Shown: positions 9,686 through 18,215, numbered from the stretch's first letter. The stretch: 64,000 bases of DNA from Clostridium beijerinckii HUN142 (GCF_000621745.1 NZ_JHXK01000005.1:248001-312000); one strand, 5' to 3'. Numbers and translations are program-made. The notes: generated from the sequence alone by a model not told the origin.

Positions 9686-11119
9686 TTATTTTATCCAAGC
9701 CCCATCGTTTCCAAGTTTATATCCACCAATTTGTGTATTCTTAACCATAGCACCATTATCTTGAAGATAATAGTATTTTCCATTCACATCTTTAATCCAA
9801 CCAGCTTGCATTATCCCTTCTGAGTTAAGATAATACCAATTTCCACTGGTATTTATCCATCCCCTTTGCATACCTCCATTGCTATCTAAATAATACCACT
9901 TTCCGCTATTAAATAACCATCCAGTTGCCATCGTCCCATCTGCCTGCAAGTAATAACTTTTGCCTGTATTTTTATCATAAAACCATGTATTTTTTAGAGA
10001 ATTTCCAGCAGAATCATTATATTTCCACCCATTATTATCAAATACCCATTGATTATACTTAGCATTTATACTGGTTGTATCTTTTTCTACTTTCCCCACA
10101 TTAATATTTAATGTATAAATTCTCTGTTTATTATTGGGTTCATCCTGAATTTTTATTATGACTTTATTACTTCCTTGTTTTAGATCTACCGTATCTTTAT
10201 AATTATCAACATCTTCTGTAATTTTATCATTGATTTTGACCTTATATTCGCTTTTAGCTGGTTCCGCAGTTATATCTACTTGAGAAGTATCTTCATCGAG
10301 ATTTATATTGTATGTTCTCTTATTTTCGTCAACATCAATCCTCTTATCATCTACTTTTATATAATTTAGGTAAATATCATCTTGTGTGTCTTTATTATCT
10401 AACGAATCTTCCCTATTTATATTTAATATATATGTTCTTTGTTTGTCATGCTTGCTATCCTTTACTTTTATTATTATAGGATTTTTACCTTTATTTAAAT
10501 CTACCGTTTGCTTATAATCGTTTCCCTTATTTGCTATTCCTCCATCAATTATGACTTCATACATATCTGAGTCCGGAAAAGCTCCTATGGTTATTTTACC
10601 TATAGATTCGCTTACATTAATATCATAGTTTGTAGTATCCTTTGAAAAATTAATGGTACCATTACTTAAACTTATATTACCCAAATAAATATCATCCTGG
10701 TCAGCTTCACCTCTTATAATATTTAATGTATATATTTTGTAATCATCATCGTTACTTACTTTCACTCTCACTGTATTATTACCTTTTTCTAAACTTATTA
10801 CTTTTTTATAGACATTATTTTCACTTTTATCTACAAAATCATCATTAATGGAGATTGCTACATCTTCACTTTTAGGCTTTAGAGTAATTTTTATTTCATC
10901 TGTATCCTTGTCTACTTTTACATCATAATAAAAAGTATCTTGATCAAAATCAATATCACTTTTATTTAGAGATATATTTTTCAAATAAACACTTTCAGTT
11001 TCTGATGCATATACCTTTGATCCCATTGCTAAACCACTAAATATATTAAAGCCATATAATCCATTTATACAAATTGTAGTTAATGCAATGGAAACTATTT
11101 GTCCAATTCTCTTATTCAT
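9686..11119 (-). CDS. Secreted wall-binding protein, three cadherin-like domains
   Basis: 477 aa. Signal peptide at about 1-38 (QIVSIALTTICINGLYGFNI, cleavage after VYA). Three cadherin-like modules lie at about 43-137 (VYLKNISLNKSDI to YTLNIIRG), 143-235 (DIYLGNISLSNGTINF to YILNINRE) and 248-343 (DIYLNYIKVDDKRI to YTLNINVG). Wall-binding repeats fill 358-477, including GWLFNSGKWYYLDSNGGM and GWINTSGNWYYLNSEGIM, ending in LGNDGAWIK. The module order matches the protein at 4155, so these two are the closest architectural pair in the array. The protein is likely non-enzymatic and surface-bound. It has its own terminator and is separated from neighbours by more than 140 bases, so it is probably monocistronic. 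Confidence 0.88.
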   Translation of the reverse strand: MNKRIGQIVSIALTTICINGLYGFNIFSGLAMGSKVYASETESVYLKNISLNKSDIDFDQDTFYYDVKVDKDTDEIKITLKPKSEDVAISINDDFVDKSENNVYKKVISLEKGNNTVRVKVSNDDDYKIYTLNIIRGEADQDDIYLGNISLSNGTINFSKDTTNYDINVSESIGKITIGAFPDSDMYEVIIDGGIANKGNDYKQTVDLNKGKNPIIIKVKDSKHDKQRTYILNINREDSLDNKDTQDDIYLNYIKVDDKRIDVDENKRTYNINLDEDTSQVDITAEPAKSEYKVKINDKITEDVDNYKDTVDLKQGSNKVIIKIQDEPNNKQRIYTLNINVGKVEKDTTSINAKYNQWVFDNNGWKYNDSAGNSLKNTWFYDKNTGKSYYLQADGTMATGWLFNSGKWYYLDSNGGMQRGWINTSGNWYYLNSEGIMQAGWIKDVNGKYYYLQDNGAMVKNTQIGGYKLGNDGAWIK

Positions 11120-11225
11120 TTCAATTATCCCACCCCATCCATTTTATTCTTTATATAATTAATTTTAGCATATTCTATGAATCCTACAATCAGAATATTG
11201 TACTAAAAATAATATAATCTATTTA

Positions 11226-11258
11226 AAGAAAAAGAACGCCCTTTAAATGAGCGTTCTT
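11226..11258 (-). terminator. Terminator of the 11268 gene
   Basis: AAGAACGC (11232-11239) pairs with GCGTTCTT (11251-11258) around an 11-base loop, followed on the minus strand by TTTCTTTAAAT. It starts 10 bases after the stop codon. Confidence 0.82.
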
Positions 11259-11267
11259 ATAATTGCA

Positions 11268-12491
11268 TTAACGAATCCATGCACCATCATTTCCTAGTTT
11301 ATATTGACCAATTGAAGTATTGGAAGCCATAGTTCCATCAGCAGATAAGTAATAATACTTACCACCATCCATTATCCAGCCTGTTTGCATACCTCCATCT
11401 GAACCTAAATAGTACCACTTACCACCATAGCTTAACCAACCAGTAGCCATGCTTCCATCAGCTTGTAGAAAATAGTTTTTACCATAATTTCTATCGTAGA
11501 ACCAACTATTCTTTACTGCAGTTCCTGTTGAATCATTATATTGCCATTTCCCATTAACTTGTATCCATTGATTAGGTTTTAAAGTTGATACAGCATCCGC
11601 AGTACTTGGTGAAGAATCTGTTGTTGTATTTTTAGTACCTGTATTAGTAGAAGAAGTACCACCTCTAGTTATGTTTAAAGTATAAACTCTTTCTTCATTA
11701 TCATCATTTTCAATTTTCACTTCAATTTTATTTGTTCCTTTATCTAAAGATACGTCCTTTTTGAACTTATCATCATCTTCATTTACTTCATCACCATTAA
11801 TTTCAACAGTGTAATCTGTATCATCTGGCACTGCCTTAATTGTCACTTGATCTACATCACTAGCAACATTATAACTATATGTTGTTTTTGATTTTGATAA
11901 TGAAATACTATCTCCTTCTATACTTAATCTATCTAGATAGATATCATCATAGCTTTTCGAATCATCGCTATCACTGCCATTATTGCTATCACTTCCAGTA
12001 TATTTTACCTTAATTGTATATTGGTTTTCATAATCATCACTATACCTCACATCTGAATCAGGTTTATCCTTGTATACTCTTACTATAAGAGTTGTTGATC
12101 CTGAAGATACATCAATGTCGTCACTTATACTCTTTCCTTTAGTAGAGCTAGAAGTTCCTTTAAACACTTTAACATACTTTGACTTAGGTCCATCTATATC
12201 TATATTAATAGTCTTCGATGATGTTTTTGCGTAATATTTTTCACCCGCAGATACATCGTTGCTATCCACTTTATCACTGTTCTTATAGCTCTCATCACTA
12301 TAAAGCTTTATGCTACTTCCACTTGATGTTTTTAATTCTAAGCTAGATAAAGTTGTATCATCATTCTCATCATCATCTGTTGATGCATATGCCTTAGTAG
12401 TTAGTAAACTTATCTTAGTAATTGGTGATATAGCAGAAACAGTACCAATTGCTAACACTAAAGCAATTATTCTTTTTAAATTTTTATTCAT
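11268..12491 (-). CDS. Secreted wall-binding protein, variant plus cadherin-like domain
   Basis: 407 aa. Signal peptide at 1-36 (RIIALVLAIGTVSAISP, cleavage after AYA), then an acidic stretch. The variant N-terminal domain spans about 45-167 (SSLELKTSSGSSIKLYSDES, EKYYAKTSSKTINI, LIVRVYKDK, YTIKVKYTG). A canonical cadherin-like module lies at 180-277 (DIYLDRLSIEGDSISL to YTLNITRG). A Thr/Ser/Asn linker leads to wall-binding repeats from 305 to LGNDGAWIR. Asp and Ser are very frequent (pI clearly acidic), and the acidic loops could bind calcium as in other sandwich domains. That is inference. A GGAGG ribosome site precedes the ATG. Confidence 0.88.
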   Translation of the reverse strand: MNKNLKRIIALVLAIGTVSAISPITKISLLTTKAYASTDDDENDDTTLSSLELKTSSGSSIKLYSDESYKNSDKVDSNDVSAGEKYYAKTSSKTINIDIDGPKSKYVKVFKGTSSSTKGKSISDDIDVSSGSTTLIVRVYKDKPDSDVRYSDDYENQYTIKVKYTGSDSNNGSDSDDSKSYDDIYLDRLSIEGDSISLSKSKTTYSYNVASDVDQVTIKAVPDDTDYTVEINGDEVNEDDDKFKKDVSLDKGTNKIEVKIENDDNEERVYTLNITRGGTSSTNTGTKNTTTDSSPSTADAVSTLKPNQWIQVNGKWQYNDSTGTAVKNSWFYDRNYGKNYFLQADGSMATGWLSYGGKWYYLGSDGGMQTGWIMDGGKYYYLSADGTMASNTSIGQYKLGNDGAWIR

Positions 12492-12633
12492 AAATTTATT
12501 CCTCCATTTTTTTATCCTTCATCGTCTTTAATATATTAATTTTACCACTTTAGTAATGTTTGTCCATATTAATATTATTAAATTTTCTAATTCTCATCCA
12601 TTTTATATGTTGATATAACTTATATTAATAAAT

Positions 12634-12730
12634 TATATATATGTTCTAATAATAAACTCGCATTTAAAACTCTAGCAATCTAAGTTTTCAATTAAAATTA
12701 GATTGTATAAATTTAATTGCAACATATATT
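12634..12730. repeat. Imperfect inverted-repeat element, copy A
   Basis: About 97 bases. The left end reads ATATATGTTCTAATAATAAA. The right end, read on the other strand, is ATATATGTTGCAATTAAATT, so the ends are imperfect terminal inverted repeats of about 20 bases. The interior shares CATTTAAAAC-TCTAG-like and AATTAAAAT-like stretches with the copies at 17575, 18228, 55631 and 55720. It lies 24 bases downstream of the 12754 gene's stop codon. No coding capacity. Confidence 0.6.
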
Positions 12731-12753
12731 ACTTATTTTTAATATTTAAATCT

Positions 12754-14049
12754 CTAAGTTCTAGCAATTACAGTGTCTTTAATCATCTTTCCAGCCGAAT
12801 CTAAATAGTACCATTTTCCATCAGAATCCTCTATCCATCCGGTTTTCATAGCTCCACTGCCATCAAGATAATACCAATTTCCAGAAGCATCTTCTAACCA
12901 TCCCATTTGCATTACTCCACTTTTACTTAAATAATACCAGTTCTTATCTAGGCATATCCATCCAGTTTGCATTTCTCCGCTTTCACCTAAGTAGTACCAG
13001 TTATTATTATCATTTAACCATCCAGTGGCTAGATACCCATCACCTTTTAAATAATAATTTTTGCCTGTATTCTTGTCAAACCACCATCTGCTTTTTACAG
13101 GTTGTCCAGTTCCATCTATATATTGCCACTTTCCATTAACTCTTTGCCATGAATTAAATTTTCCTACATTGTTAGAGGTTTCAAAAGTTTGATTTTCGGA
13201 AATTGCATTTGATTGTGTTGCAGATGTAGTTGATGCCCCTGAATTTCCCCTATATACATTTAGTGTATAAGTCTTTTTCTCATCATCACTTTCAACTTCT
13301 ATATTTATTGTGTTATTCCCTTTATCTAATTTTATTGTTTGTTCATAATCCTTATCCTTATCAACTGAATAATCATTAATCGAAACTGAATAATCGTCAT
13401 CTTCCGGAGTTGCCCTAACAAGTATTTCTTCAACATTATCATTAACATTTATGCTATAAGAAGTTGTATCTTTCGAAAAATTAATACTTCCATTACTTAA
13501 ATAAATACTTTCTAAATATGCATGTTCTGCAAATGCTTCTTCATCAGAAACGATTGTTGGTTTTTTTAAATGAAGGATATAAGTCTTTTCACAGTCAGTT
13601 ACATCATCATTACTATAAGCTTCTTCATAAGCAGTTTCACTTTTATATGTTCTTAAATAAATATCTTCATATGTCGAATCTACATCAATGTATTCTCCGA
13701 CATCTTCACCTTTTTCATTCTTACTTCCTGATGTAAATTGCTTAACTACATATCCATCTCCCTGTACACTTGCAGATATTTGAAGTCCATCTGCTCCTGT
13801 TAGCTCAACGTAATAATCTTTCTTTCCTGTTAATGAACTATCATCGCTACTGTAAGTATCACCAAACTTTATCTCACTTCCAGTGCTCCTTGTTAGGGTC
13901 AATGAATTTAACTCTCCATTACTTGCCTCTTTATATGTTGCTGCATAAGCTCTAATACTTCCTGATAATAAATTATTTTCTGGTAAAAATCCTGAAATTG
14001 CTCCAATTACAAGAGTTGCAGCAATTAGACATTTAATTTTTCTATGCAC
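12754..14049 (-). CDS. Secreted wall-binding protein with atypical C-terminus
   Basis: 431 aa. Signal peptide at 1-36 (KCLIAATLVIGAISGFLP, cleavage after AYA). Variant N-terminal domain at about 45-157 (NSLTLTRSTGSEIKFGD, KKDYYVELTG, CEKTYILHLKKP). One cadherin-like module at 178-268 (AYLESIYLSNGSINF to YTLNVYRG). Wall-binding repeats run from 297 and include an extra GWIEDSDGKWYYLDSAGKM unit. Unlike its six neighbours it lacks the final cap (YKxGxDGxWIK/R) and stops with DTVIART. An inverted-repeat element lies just beyond the stop, so the end may have been rearranged. It has GGAGG-like initiation and no clear terminator of its own. Confidence 0.87.
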   Translation of the reverse strand: MHRKIKCLIAATLVIGAISGFLPENNLLSGSIRAYAATYKEASNGELNSLTLTRSTGSEIKFGDTYSSDDSSLTGKKDYYVELTGADGLQISASVQGDGYVVKQFTSGSKNEKGEDVGEYIDVDSTYEDIYLRTYKSETAYEEAYSNDDVTDCEKTYILHLKKPTIVSDEEAFAEHAYLESIYLSNGSINFSKDTTSYSINVNDNVEEILVRATPEDDDYSVSINDYSVDKDKDYEQTIKLDKGNNTINIEVESDDEKKTYTLNVYRGNSGASTTSATQSNAISENQTFETSNNVGKFNSWQRVNGKWQYIDGTGQPVKSRWWFDKNTGKNYYLKGDGYLATGWLNDNNNWYYLGESGEMQTGWICLDKNWYYLSKSGVMQMGWLEDASGNWYYLDGSGAMKTGWIEDSDGKWYYLDSAGKMIKDTVIART

Positions 14050-14479
14050 ACTCTTCCCTCCTCACATTTTTTCTGATTGTATAATATTTATTATTTTATC
14101 AACTTTCTATTAAACTTGTTTCAAATATTAAATACAAGTTAATCATACTTATATAATACCACAATACTAATTAGTTATAAATATATAACTAGTGTACTAT
14201 ATAAATCTAATCATACCACATAATTCTAAAATTTCTGTTATCTAATTATTAATATTTTCTAAACTCTTTTAGGTAAATATAGGAAAAGTGACTCGCACAT
14301 CTTTTAAGTATGATGACAAGTCACTTTTTTAAAATTATACTTTATTGAAATAATTAACTTTATAAGACCTAAATATATCTTATAAATAAACCTTTATTCA
14401 TAAACTTTTATTTTAAATTTCCTTAATTTATATTTTAAATCTAAATAGATTTATCATTAAAACGTAATAGATTAGCGTG
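14050..14479. other. Gene-free spacer between two wall-protein genes
   Basis: 430 AT-rich bases with no credible frame. It includes the promoter region of the 12754 gene, a hyphenated palindrome around 14175-14205 (TAGTTATAAATATATAACTA) of unknown role, and the hairpin at 14284-14328. Confidence 0.5.
14284..14330. terminator. Long-loop hairpin downstream of the 14480 gene
   Basis: AAAAGTGACT (14284-14293) pairs perfectly with AGTCACTTTT (14319-14328) around a 25-base loop. The thymine run is better on the plus strand, while the gene it should serve is on the minus strand. It may work in both directions. Confidence 0.55.
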
Positions 14480-16234
14480 CTATATTATTAAAGCTCCATT
14501 ACTGCTAAATTTATATTCCTTCCCATTGATTGTCTTTGTTCCTATAGCCATAGTTCCATCATCAGTCAAATAATATTTCGAGTTATAATCTATCAACCAC
14601 CCTCTCTGCATTGTTCCATTTGCATTAAAGAAGTACCATTTTCCATCATATGATAACCAGCCTGTTCTCATAGAACCATCTGAATTTAAGTAATACCAGT
14701 TTTCAGCATCTTTATCATTATTATTTGACTTGGCTGTATCACTACCTTGTACAGTTGAAGTTTCTTTATACCACCCTGTAAACATTGCTCCATCTGAACC
14801 TAACAAGTACCATTTGTCATTAACTTTCTGCCAGCCTGTAAGCATTGCACCCTTTTCATTAAGATAATACCATTTGCTATTATCTTTAAACCATCCGTTT
14901 ACTCTAAGACCATTTTTATCTAAGTAACAATACACCTTTTGATCTTTATCAAAAAACCATGAATTTTTTAACACATTTCCATTTTCATCATAATACTTCC
15001 ATCCATCTGATGTTTGGACCCATTGTGATTTTGGATTTGTTGTAGTATTATTTGATGATCCTGAATTAGAATTTTTTGTATCATCATTATTATCATTATC
15101 CTTAGACTTACCTCTTTGTACTGTTAGTGTATATGTTCTCTTTTTATCCTTCACCTCATCTTTAACTACTACTTTAATAGTATTTTCACCTTTATCTAAT
15201 GAAATCTTCTTTTTATAATCATCATTAGACTTTACTTCATCTCCATTGATAGTTACTAGATAATCTTCATCTTCTGGAGGTGCTTCTACCGTTATCTTAT
15301 CTACAGATTCATCAAGATCAACATCATAATTTGAATCATCCTTCGAGAAATCTATATCTCCTTCACTTAAAGTAAGATCGTCTAAATATACACCATCCTG
15401 GTTGCTTGAAGAACTGCCTCTTGTTATGTTTAAAGTATAAGTTCTTTGATTGTCTTTATCGTCTGTAATTTTTACTTTAATTTCATTCTTTCCATTATCT
15501 AGTGATACAGTCTTTTTATAATTATCTCTAGAATCCGCTAAATCTCCATCTATTCTAACTCTGTCACTTTCATCTTCTGGTTTTGCTGTAATCTTTATTT
15601 CATCCACAGAAGAATCAACCTTAATATCATAAGATGTTCTTTGCTTTAGGAATGTTATATCTCCTTTGCTAAGCTGAATATTATCTATATATATAGGATC
15701 TTGCTTTCCATCTTCATTAGAGCTTGCCTTAGTTTTTCTTATATTTATCTTATATTCCTCTTTACAAATTGTAACATCTTTCTTTTTATCTTTAGCATCT
15801 CTAAAATCCGCTAATGATTCATAAGTTCTTACATAAATAGTTGTATCACCTTTCCCAAGTGAAATTTCATCTCCAGGCTTATATGCTGTTGCATCAGCCT
15901 TATCAGAAGTGAATATTCTAACTATATAATCACTTCCCTTTACCTCTGAATCAATTTTAATTCCATCACTATCATCTGTAAGTTTTGCATAATATTCTTT
16001 ATCATCACTTAGTTTTACTGTATCTCCATTATAACCATCACGTAAATCCAAAGTATCCCCACTTGATGTTTTTATCTTTAATGTTTTCAACTCTCCTGTA
16101 CTTGGAGAATATGAAGAAGCATAGGCTGTTGTAGTTAAAATATTAAAAGGTTTATTTGATGTTATAGCTGAAAATGTTGAAAATGCACTAATAGTTAATG
16201 TAAGTGCAATAATACGTCTAATATTTTTATTCAT
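14480..16234 (-). CDS. Secreted wall-binding protein, variant plus two cadherin-like domains
   Basis: 584 aa from ATG at 16234, chosen because GGGGG (16245-16241) lies 6 bases upstream. A longer frame to 16282 lacks a ribosome site and would bury the signal peptide. Signal peptide at about 1-39 (RIIALTLTISAFSTFSA, cleavage after AYA). Variant domain at about 45-180 (LKTLKIKTSSGDTLDL, KEYYAKLTDD, CKEEYKINIRKT). Cadherin-like modules at about 187-284 and 288-386. Wall-binding repeats at 410-584, interrupted by a hydrophilic insertion of about 20 residues (QGSDTAKSNNNDKDAE) inside one repeat. The C-terminal cap is divergent (GKEYKFSSNGALII). It is the largest member of the cadherin-like set and the most upstream gene of the array. 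Confidence 0.87.
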   Translation of the reverse strand: MNKNIRRIIALTLTISAFSTFSAITSNKPFNILTTTAYASSYSPSTGELKTLKIKTSSGDTLDLRDGYNGDTVKLSDDKEYYAKLTDDSDGIKIDSEVKGSDYIVRIFTSDKADATAYKPGDEISLGKGDTTIYVRTYESLADFRDAKDKKKDVTICKEEYKINIRKTKASSNEDGKQDPIYIDNIQLSKGDITFLKQRTSYDIKVDSSVDEIKITAKPEDESDRVRIDGDLADSRDNYKKTVSLDNGKNEIKVKITDDKDNQRTYTLNITRGSSSSNQDGVYLDDLTLSEGDIDFSKDDSNYDVDLDESVDKITVEAPPEDEDYLVTINGDEVKSNDDYKKKISLDKGENTIKVVVKDEVKDKKRTYTLTVQRGKSKDNDNNDDTKNSNSGSSNNTTTNPKSQWVQTSDGWKYYDENGNVLKNSWFFDKDQKVYCYLDKNGLRVNGWFKDNSKWYYLNEKGAMLTGWQKVNDKWYLLGSDGAMFTGWYKETSTVQGSDTAKSNNNDKDAENWYYLNSDGSMRTGWLSYDGKWYFFNANGTMQRGWLIDYNSKYYLTDDGTMAIGTKTINGKEYKFSSNGALII

Positions 16235-16429
16235 AAAATTCCCCCTAATTCCATTATAAAATAATTCTACCATGATTATCATATAAAATCCAAATTTTCA
16301 ATGAATTAATCCGACTCTTTTTTCAGATAATAAGATATAACTAAGTTTTATTTACTTTAGTTATCGCATATTTTTAGACATTAGATACTATAAATAAATT
16401 TCAAATTTAATATGTTAGGAGTGATTTTT

Positions 16430-16627
16430 ATGAGCAAAGAAAAAACACCATATAATCCTACCCCAGGAGATTATGATGTTGAGAGGTTATCTGGTACAAG
16501 GCCTGAATCTTCTAACAGGCAAGAAGGACGAGATGATATTGCACCAACTAGAAGTTTAAATCCCCTTTCAACTGACGGTCCTAATAAAAACATAATAAGT
16601 CCAACGTCTTCTAAACCCATCCAGTAA
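16430..16627 (+). CDS. Small hydrophilic paralogue 1 (probably frameshifted)
   Basis: 65 aa from ATG at 16430, with TTAGGAGTGATTTTT directly upstream. I do not recognise the family. The protein is polar, rich in Pro, Ser, Asn and Asp, with no signal peptide or membrane segment, and probably disordered. The N-terminus MSKEK and a Pro-rich next segment (PYNPTPGDYD) are shared with the four following genes. The frame stops at 16625-16627. The -1 frame is open from 16615 to a stop at 16693-16695 and reads PVTGPVAMDHEDAFENK..., which has the family's composition. A joined product would be about 88 aa, equal to paralogue 5. The joined stop would overlap the next gene's ribosome site. Either a frameshift mutation, a sequencing error or recoding could explain this. 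Confidence 0.65.
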   Translation: MSKEKTPYNPTPGDYDVERLSGTRPESSNRQEGRDDIAPTRSLNPLSTDGPNKNIISPTSSKPIQ

Positions 16628-16707
16628 CAGGCCCTGTTGCTATGGATCATGAAGATGCCTTTGAAAATAAAAATCATAATATTTTGAGAAGTTAGGAGTG
16701 ATTATTA

Positions 16708-16929
16708 ATGAGCAAAGAAAAAATGTCATCAAACGAAAATGAAAAGTATTATTCTGGAGAGGAATTAACTGATTCACATCCATCAAACCCAGATGATTCT
16801 GAACTTAAAAAAATAAAAAGTATGTATCTTCCAGATTCAAAAGCTGATCATGCTCCAAGTGAAAAAAGCATTGAAGATGCTAATGGATTGGAGCATCCTG
16901 AACCTGTCAAACCAAAATCACTAATATAA
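16708..16929 (+). CDS. Small hydrophilic paralogue 2
   Basis: 73 aa from ATG at 16708, preceded by TTAGGAGTGATTATTA. Function unknown. Polar and acidic, starting MSKEKMSSNENEKYY, with HAPSEKSIEDANGLEHPEP in the C-terminal half. The latter resembles HPSRDDVESATGVDFP of paralogue 5, which is the best evidence that these proteins form one family. No cysteine, no hydrophobic segment. It lies 12 bases after the possible restored end of paralogue 1, so the two may be co-transcribed. Confidence 0.7.
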   Translation: MSKEKMSSNENEKYYSGEELTDSHPSNPDDSELKKIKSMYLPDSKADHAPSEKSIEDANGLEHPEPVKPKSLI

Positions 16930-17027
16930 ATAGATGAATATAACTCTATTTATAACAAGTCAAAATCTGTTCTAAATCTATATTTATATTGTAAATAGTA
17001 TTAAACAAAAGATAGGAGTGATTTTTT

Positions 17028-17279
17028 ATGAGTCAATCAAAAATTCCATTTAGTATAAATCCTGGAGATGATTATCCAATGGAAAAGTATAGTGAAGAAA
17101 ACTCACCAAAATCAAAGGCCTCTGATTCTGAAAATGTAGGAAAGACTACTGATTCACATGAAAGAAATGCTAAGAGTTTAAATAATGCAAACATATCTAG
17201 AACTAATCTAGATACAGAGCTTATTGATTTAAATGCTGATGGCGACGCTGATGAATCTAAATATAGTGATTTAATATAA
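17028..17279 (+). CDS. Small hydrophilic paralogue 3
   Basis: 83 aa from ATG at 17028 with ATAGGAGTGATTTTTT upstream. Function unknown. It starts MSQSKIPFSINPGDDYPMEKY, sharing a NPGDDY motif with the PTPGDYD of paralogue 1. The rest is Ser, Asn and Asp rich and ends with the acidic stretch LNADGDADESKYSDLI. A short acidic repeat (DLNADGDAD) resembles a calcium-binding loop but lacks a full EF-hand. Predicted soluble and disordered. Confidence 0.68.
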   Translation: MSQSKIPFSINPGDDYPMEKYSEENSPKSKASDSENVGKTTDSHERNAKSLNNANISRTNLDTELIDLNADGDADESKYSDLI

Positions 17280-17324
17280 AAAGCTTAAGAAAAATAATTT
17301 AATAGTATTAGGAGTGATTTTTTT

Positions 17325-17468
17325 ATGAGTAAAGGAAAATATCCATATGTTCCAACTCCAGAAGATGTTCCCGCTCCAGATCTAAGCGATATTTATTCAC
17401 CAGAAGCTAAAAATTCTAGTAATAAAAATTATAACAAAAACACTGATTCCAATAACAAGGATTCTTAA
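17325..17468 (+). CDS. Small hydrophilic paralogue 4 (47 aa)
   Basis: A 47-residue frame easily missed by length filters. ATG at 17325 follows TTAGGAGTGATTTTTTT, the same start context as its four neighbours. The product begins MSKGKYPYVPTPEDVPAPDL, matching the Pro-rich N-termini of paralogues 1 and 3, and ends in an Asn/Lys/Ser tail with stop TAA at 17466-17468. Conserved initiation signal, N-terminal similarity and position inside the array make it a real gene. Function unknown. Confidence 0.68.
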   Translation: MSKGKYPYVPTPEDVPAPDLSDIYSPEAKNSSNKNYNKNTDSNNKDS

Positions 17469-17574
17469 GCTTGAGCAAATATATATATACATATCAACAT
17501 GAATTTAAATGTAAAACTTATTCAACAAATATTTATAACTATAGTAGTTAATGAAAATAAAACTCTTAAATGAT

Positions 17575-17665
17575 AACTTATATGTTTCAATAATAAATTT
17601 ACATTTAAAATTCTAGTTTAAAACATGCTAAAGCCTAAGAAACCTAATTACAATCTATATATAAG
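17575..17665. repeat. Imperfect inverted-repeat element, copy C
   Basis: About 91 bases within the 327-base spacer between paralogues 4 and 5. The left end TATGTTTCAATAATAAATTT is nearly identical to the inverted copy at 55631-55728. The right end CCTAATTACAATCTATATAT is the approximate inverse of the left. The rest of the spacer (17469-17574 and 17666-17780) holds no gene that I can support. Confidence 0.6.
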
Positions 17666-17795
17666 CTCCAAATAACATAATTCATTCTTTATAAAATTAT
17701 TTAGGATATGTAACTGAATAGTTCAAGATACGCTTTGATGAATTAAATTTCTTAGAACATATATAATAAAAGCAATTAAGTTAGGAGTGATTTTT

Positions 17796-18062
17796 ATGAG
17801 TAAAGAAAAAGAAATATCTCATACTTCTGATGTGAGAGATGATAATAAAAAAGCCTTTACTAATTCTTACTTGCCAAAAATGAGAACTAATTATCATCCA
17901 AGCAGGGATGATGTTGAAAGTGCAACTGGTGTGGATTTTCCTATAAATATGCCTAATCCCGCAGTTGACCCTATTGTTGTAAATAATATAGCTAATCAAG
18001 AATTTGATTACACACAAGATATGCTTTCTCCTGATAACTATGAAATAGATGGAGATGATTAA
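17796..18062 (+). CDS. Small hydrophilic paralogue 5
   Basis: 88 aa from ATG at 17796, with TTAGGAGTGATTTTT immediately upstream. A longer frame upstream of this ATG has no ribosome site. Starts MSKEKEISHTSDVRDDNK and contains NYHPSRDDVESATGVDFP, NPAVDPIVVNN and an acidic C-terminus ending DGDD. This is the longest and best-structured member and probably approximates the ancestral form. No membrane or export signal. It may serve in spores or stress, as many small polar clostridial proteins do, but nothing in the sequence proves it. Confidence 0.7.
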   Translation: MSKEKEISHTSDVRDDNKKAFTNSYLPKMRTNYHPSRDDVESATGVDFPINMPNPAVDPIVVNNIANQEFDYTQDMLSPDNYEIDGDD

Positions 18063-18136
18063 TAAAAAATTTATTATATTTTTGAATAAATTTCCCGCTG
18101 TTGGTAAGAATAATATTCGTACCCCATAATACTCAG

Positions 18137-18215
18137 GCACTAAAGTTTATCATTTTAATTTAGTGCTTATTTCCAAAAAGTCCACCATAAACTAATTTTT
18201 ATGGTGGACTTTCAT
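18137..18215 (+). terminator. Double hairpin after the small-gene cluster
   Basis: First GCACTAAA (18137-18144) with TTTAGTGC (18159-18166). Then a 15-base stem (18177-18191 with 18198-18212) around a 6-base loop, with A and T runs on either side so that it could stop transcripts from either strand. It closes the paralogue cluster. Confidence 0.82.

Noticed and set aside
4155..16234. CRISPR or tandem DNA repeat in the wall-protein genes
   Set aside because: The periodicity is about 60 bases of coding wall-binding repeats with variable DNA, lying in frame, without constant repeats and unique spacers.
16600..16630. Programmed -1 frameshifting in paralogue 1
   Set aside because: There is no canonical X XXY YYZ heptamer followed by a stable structure near 16615. 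Mutation or sequence error is simpler, so recoding is kept only as an alternative.
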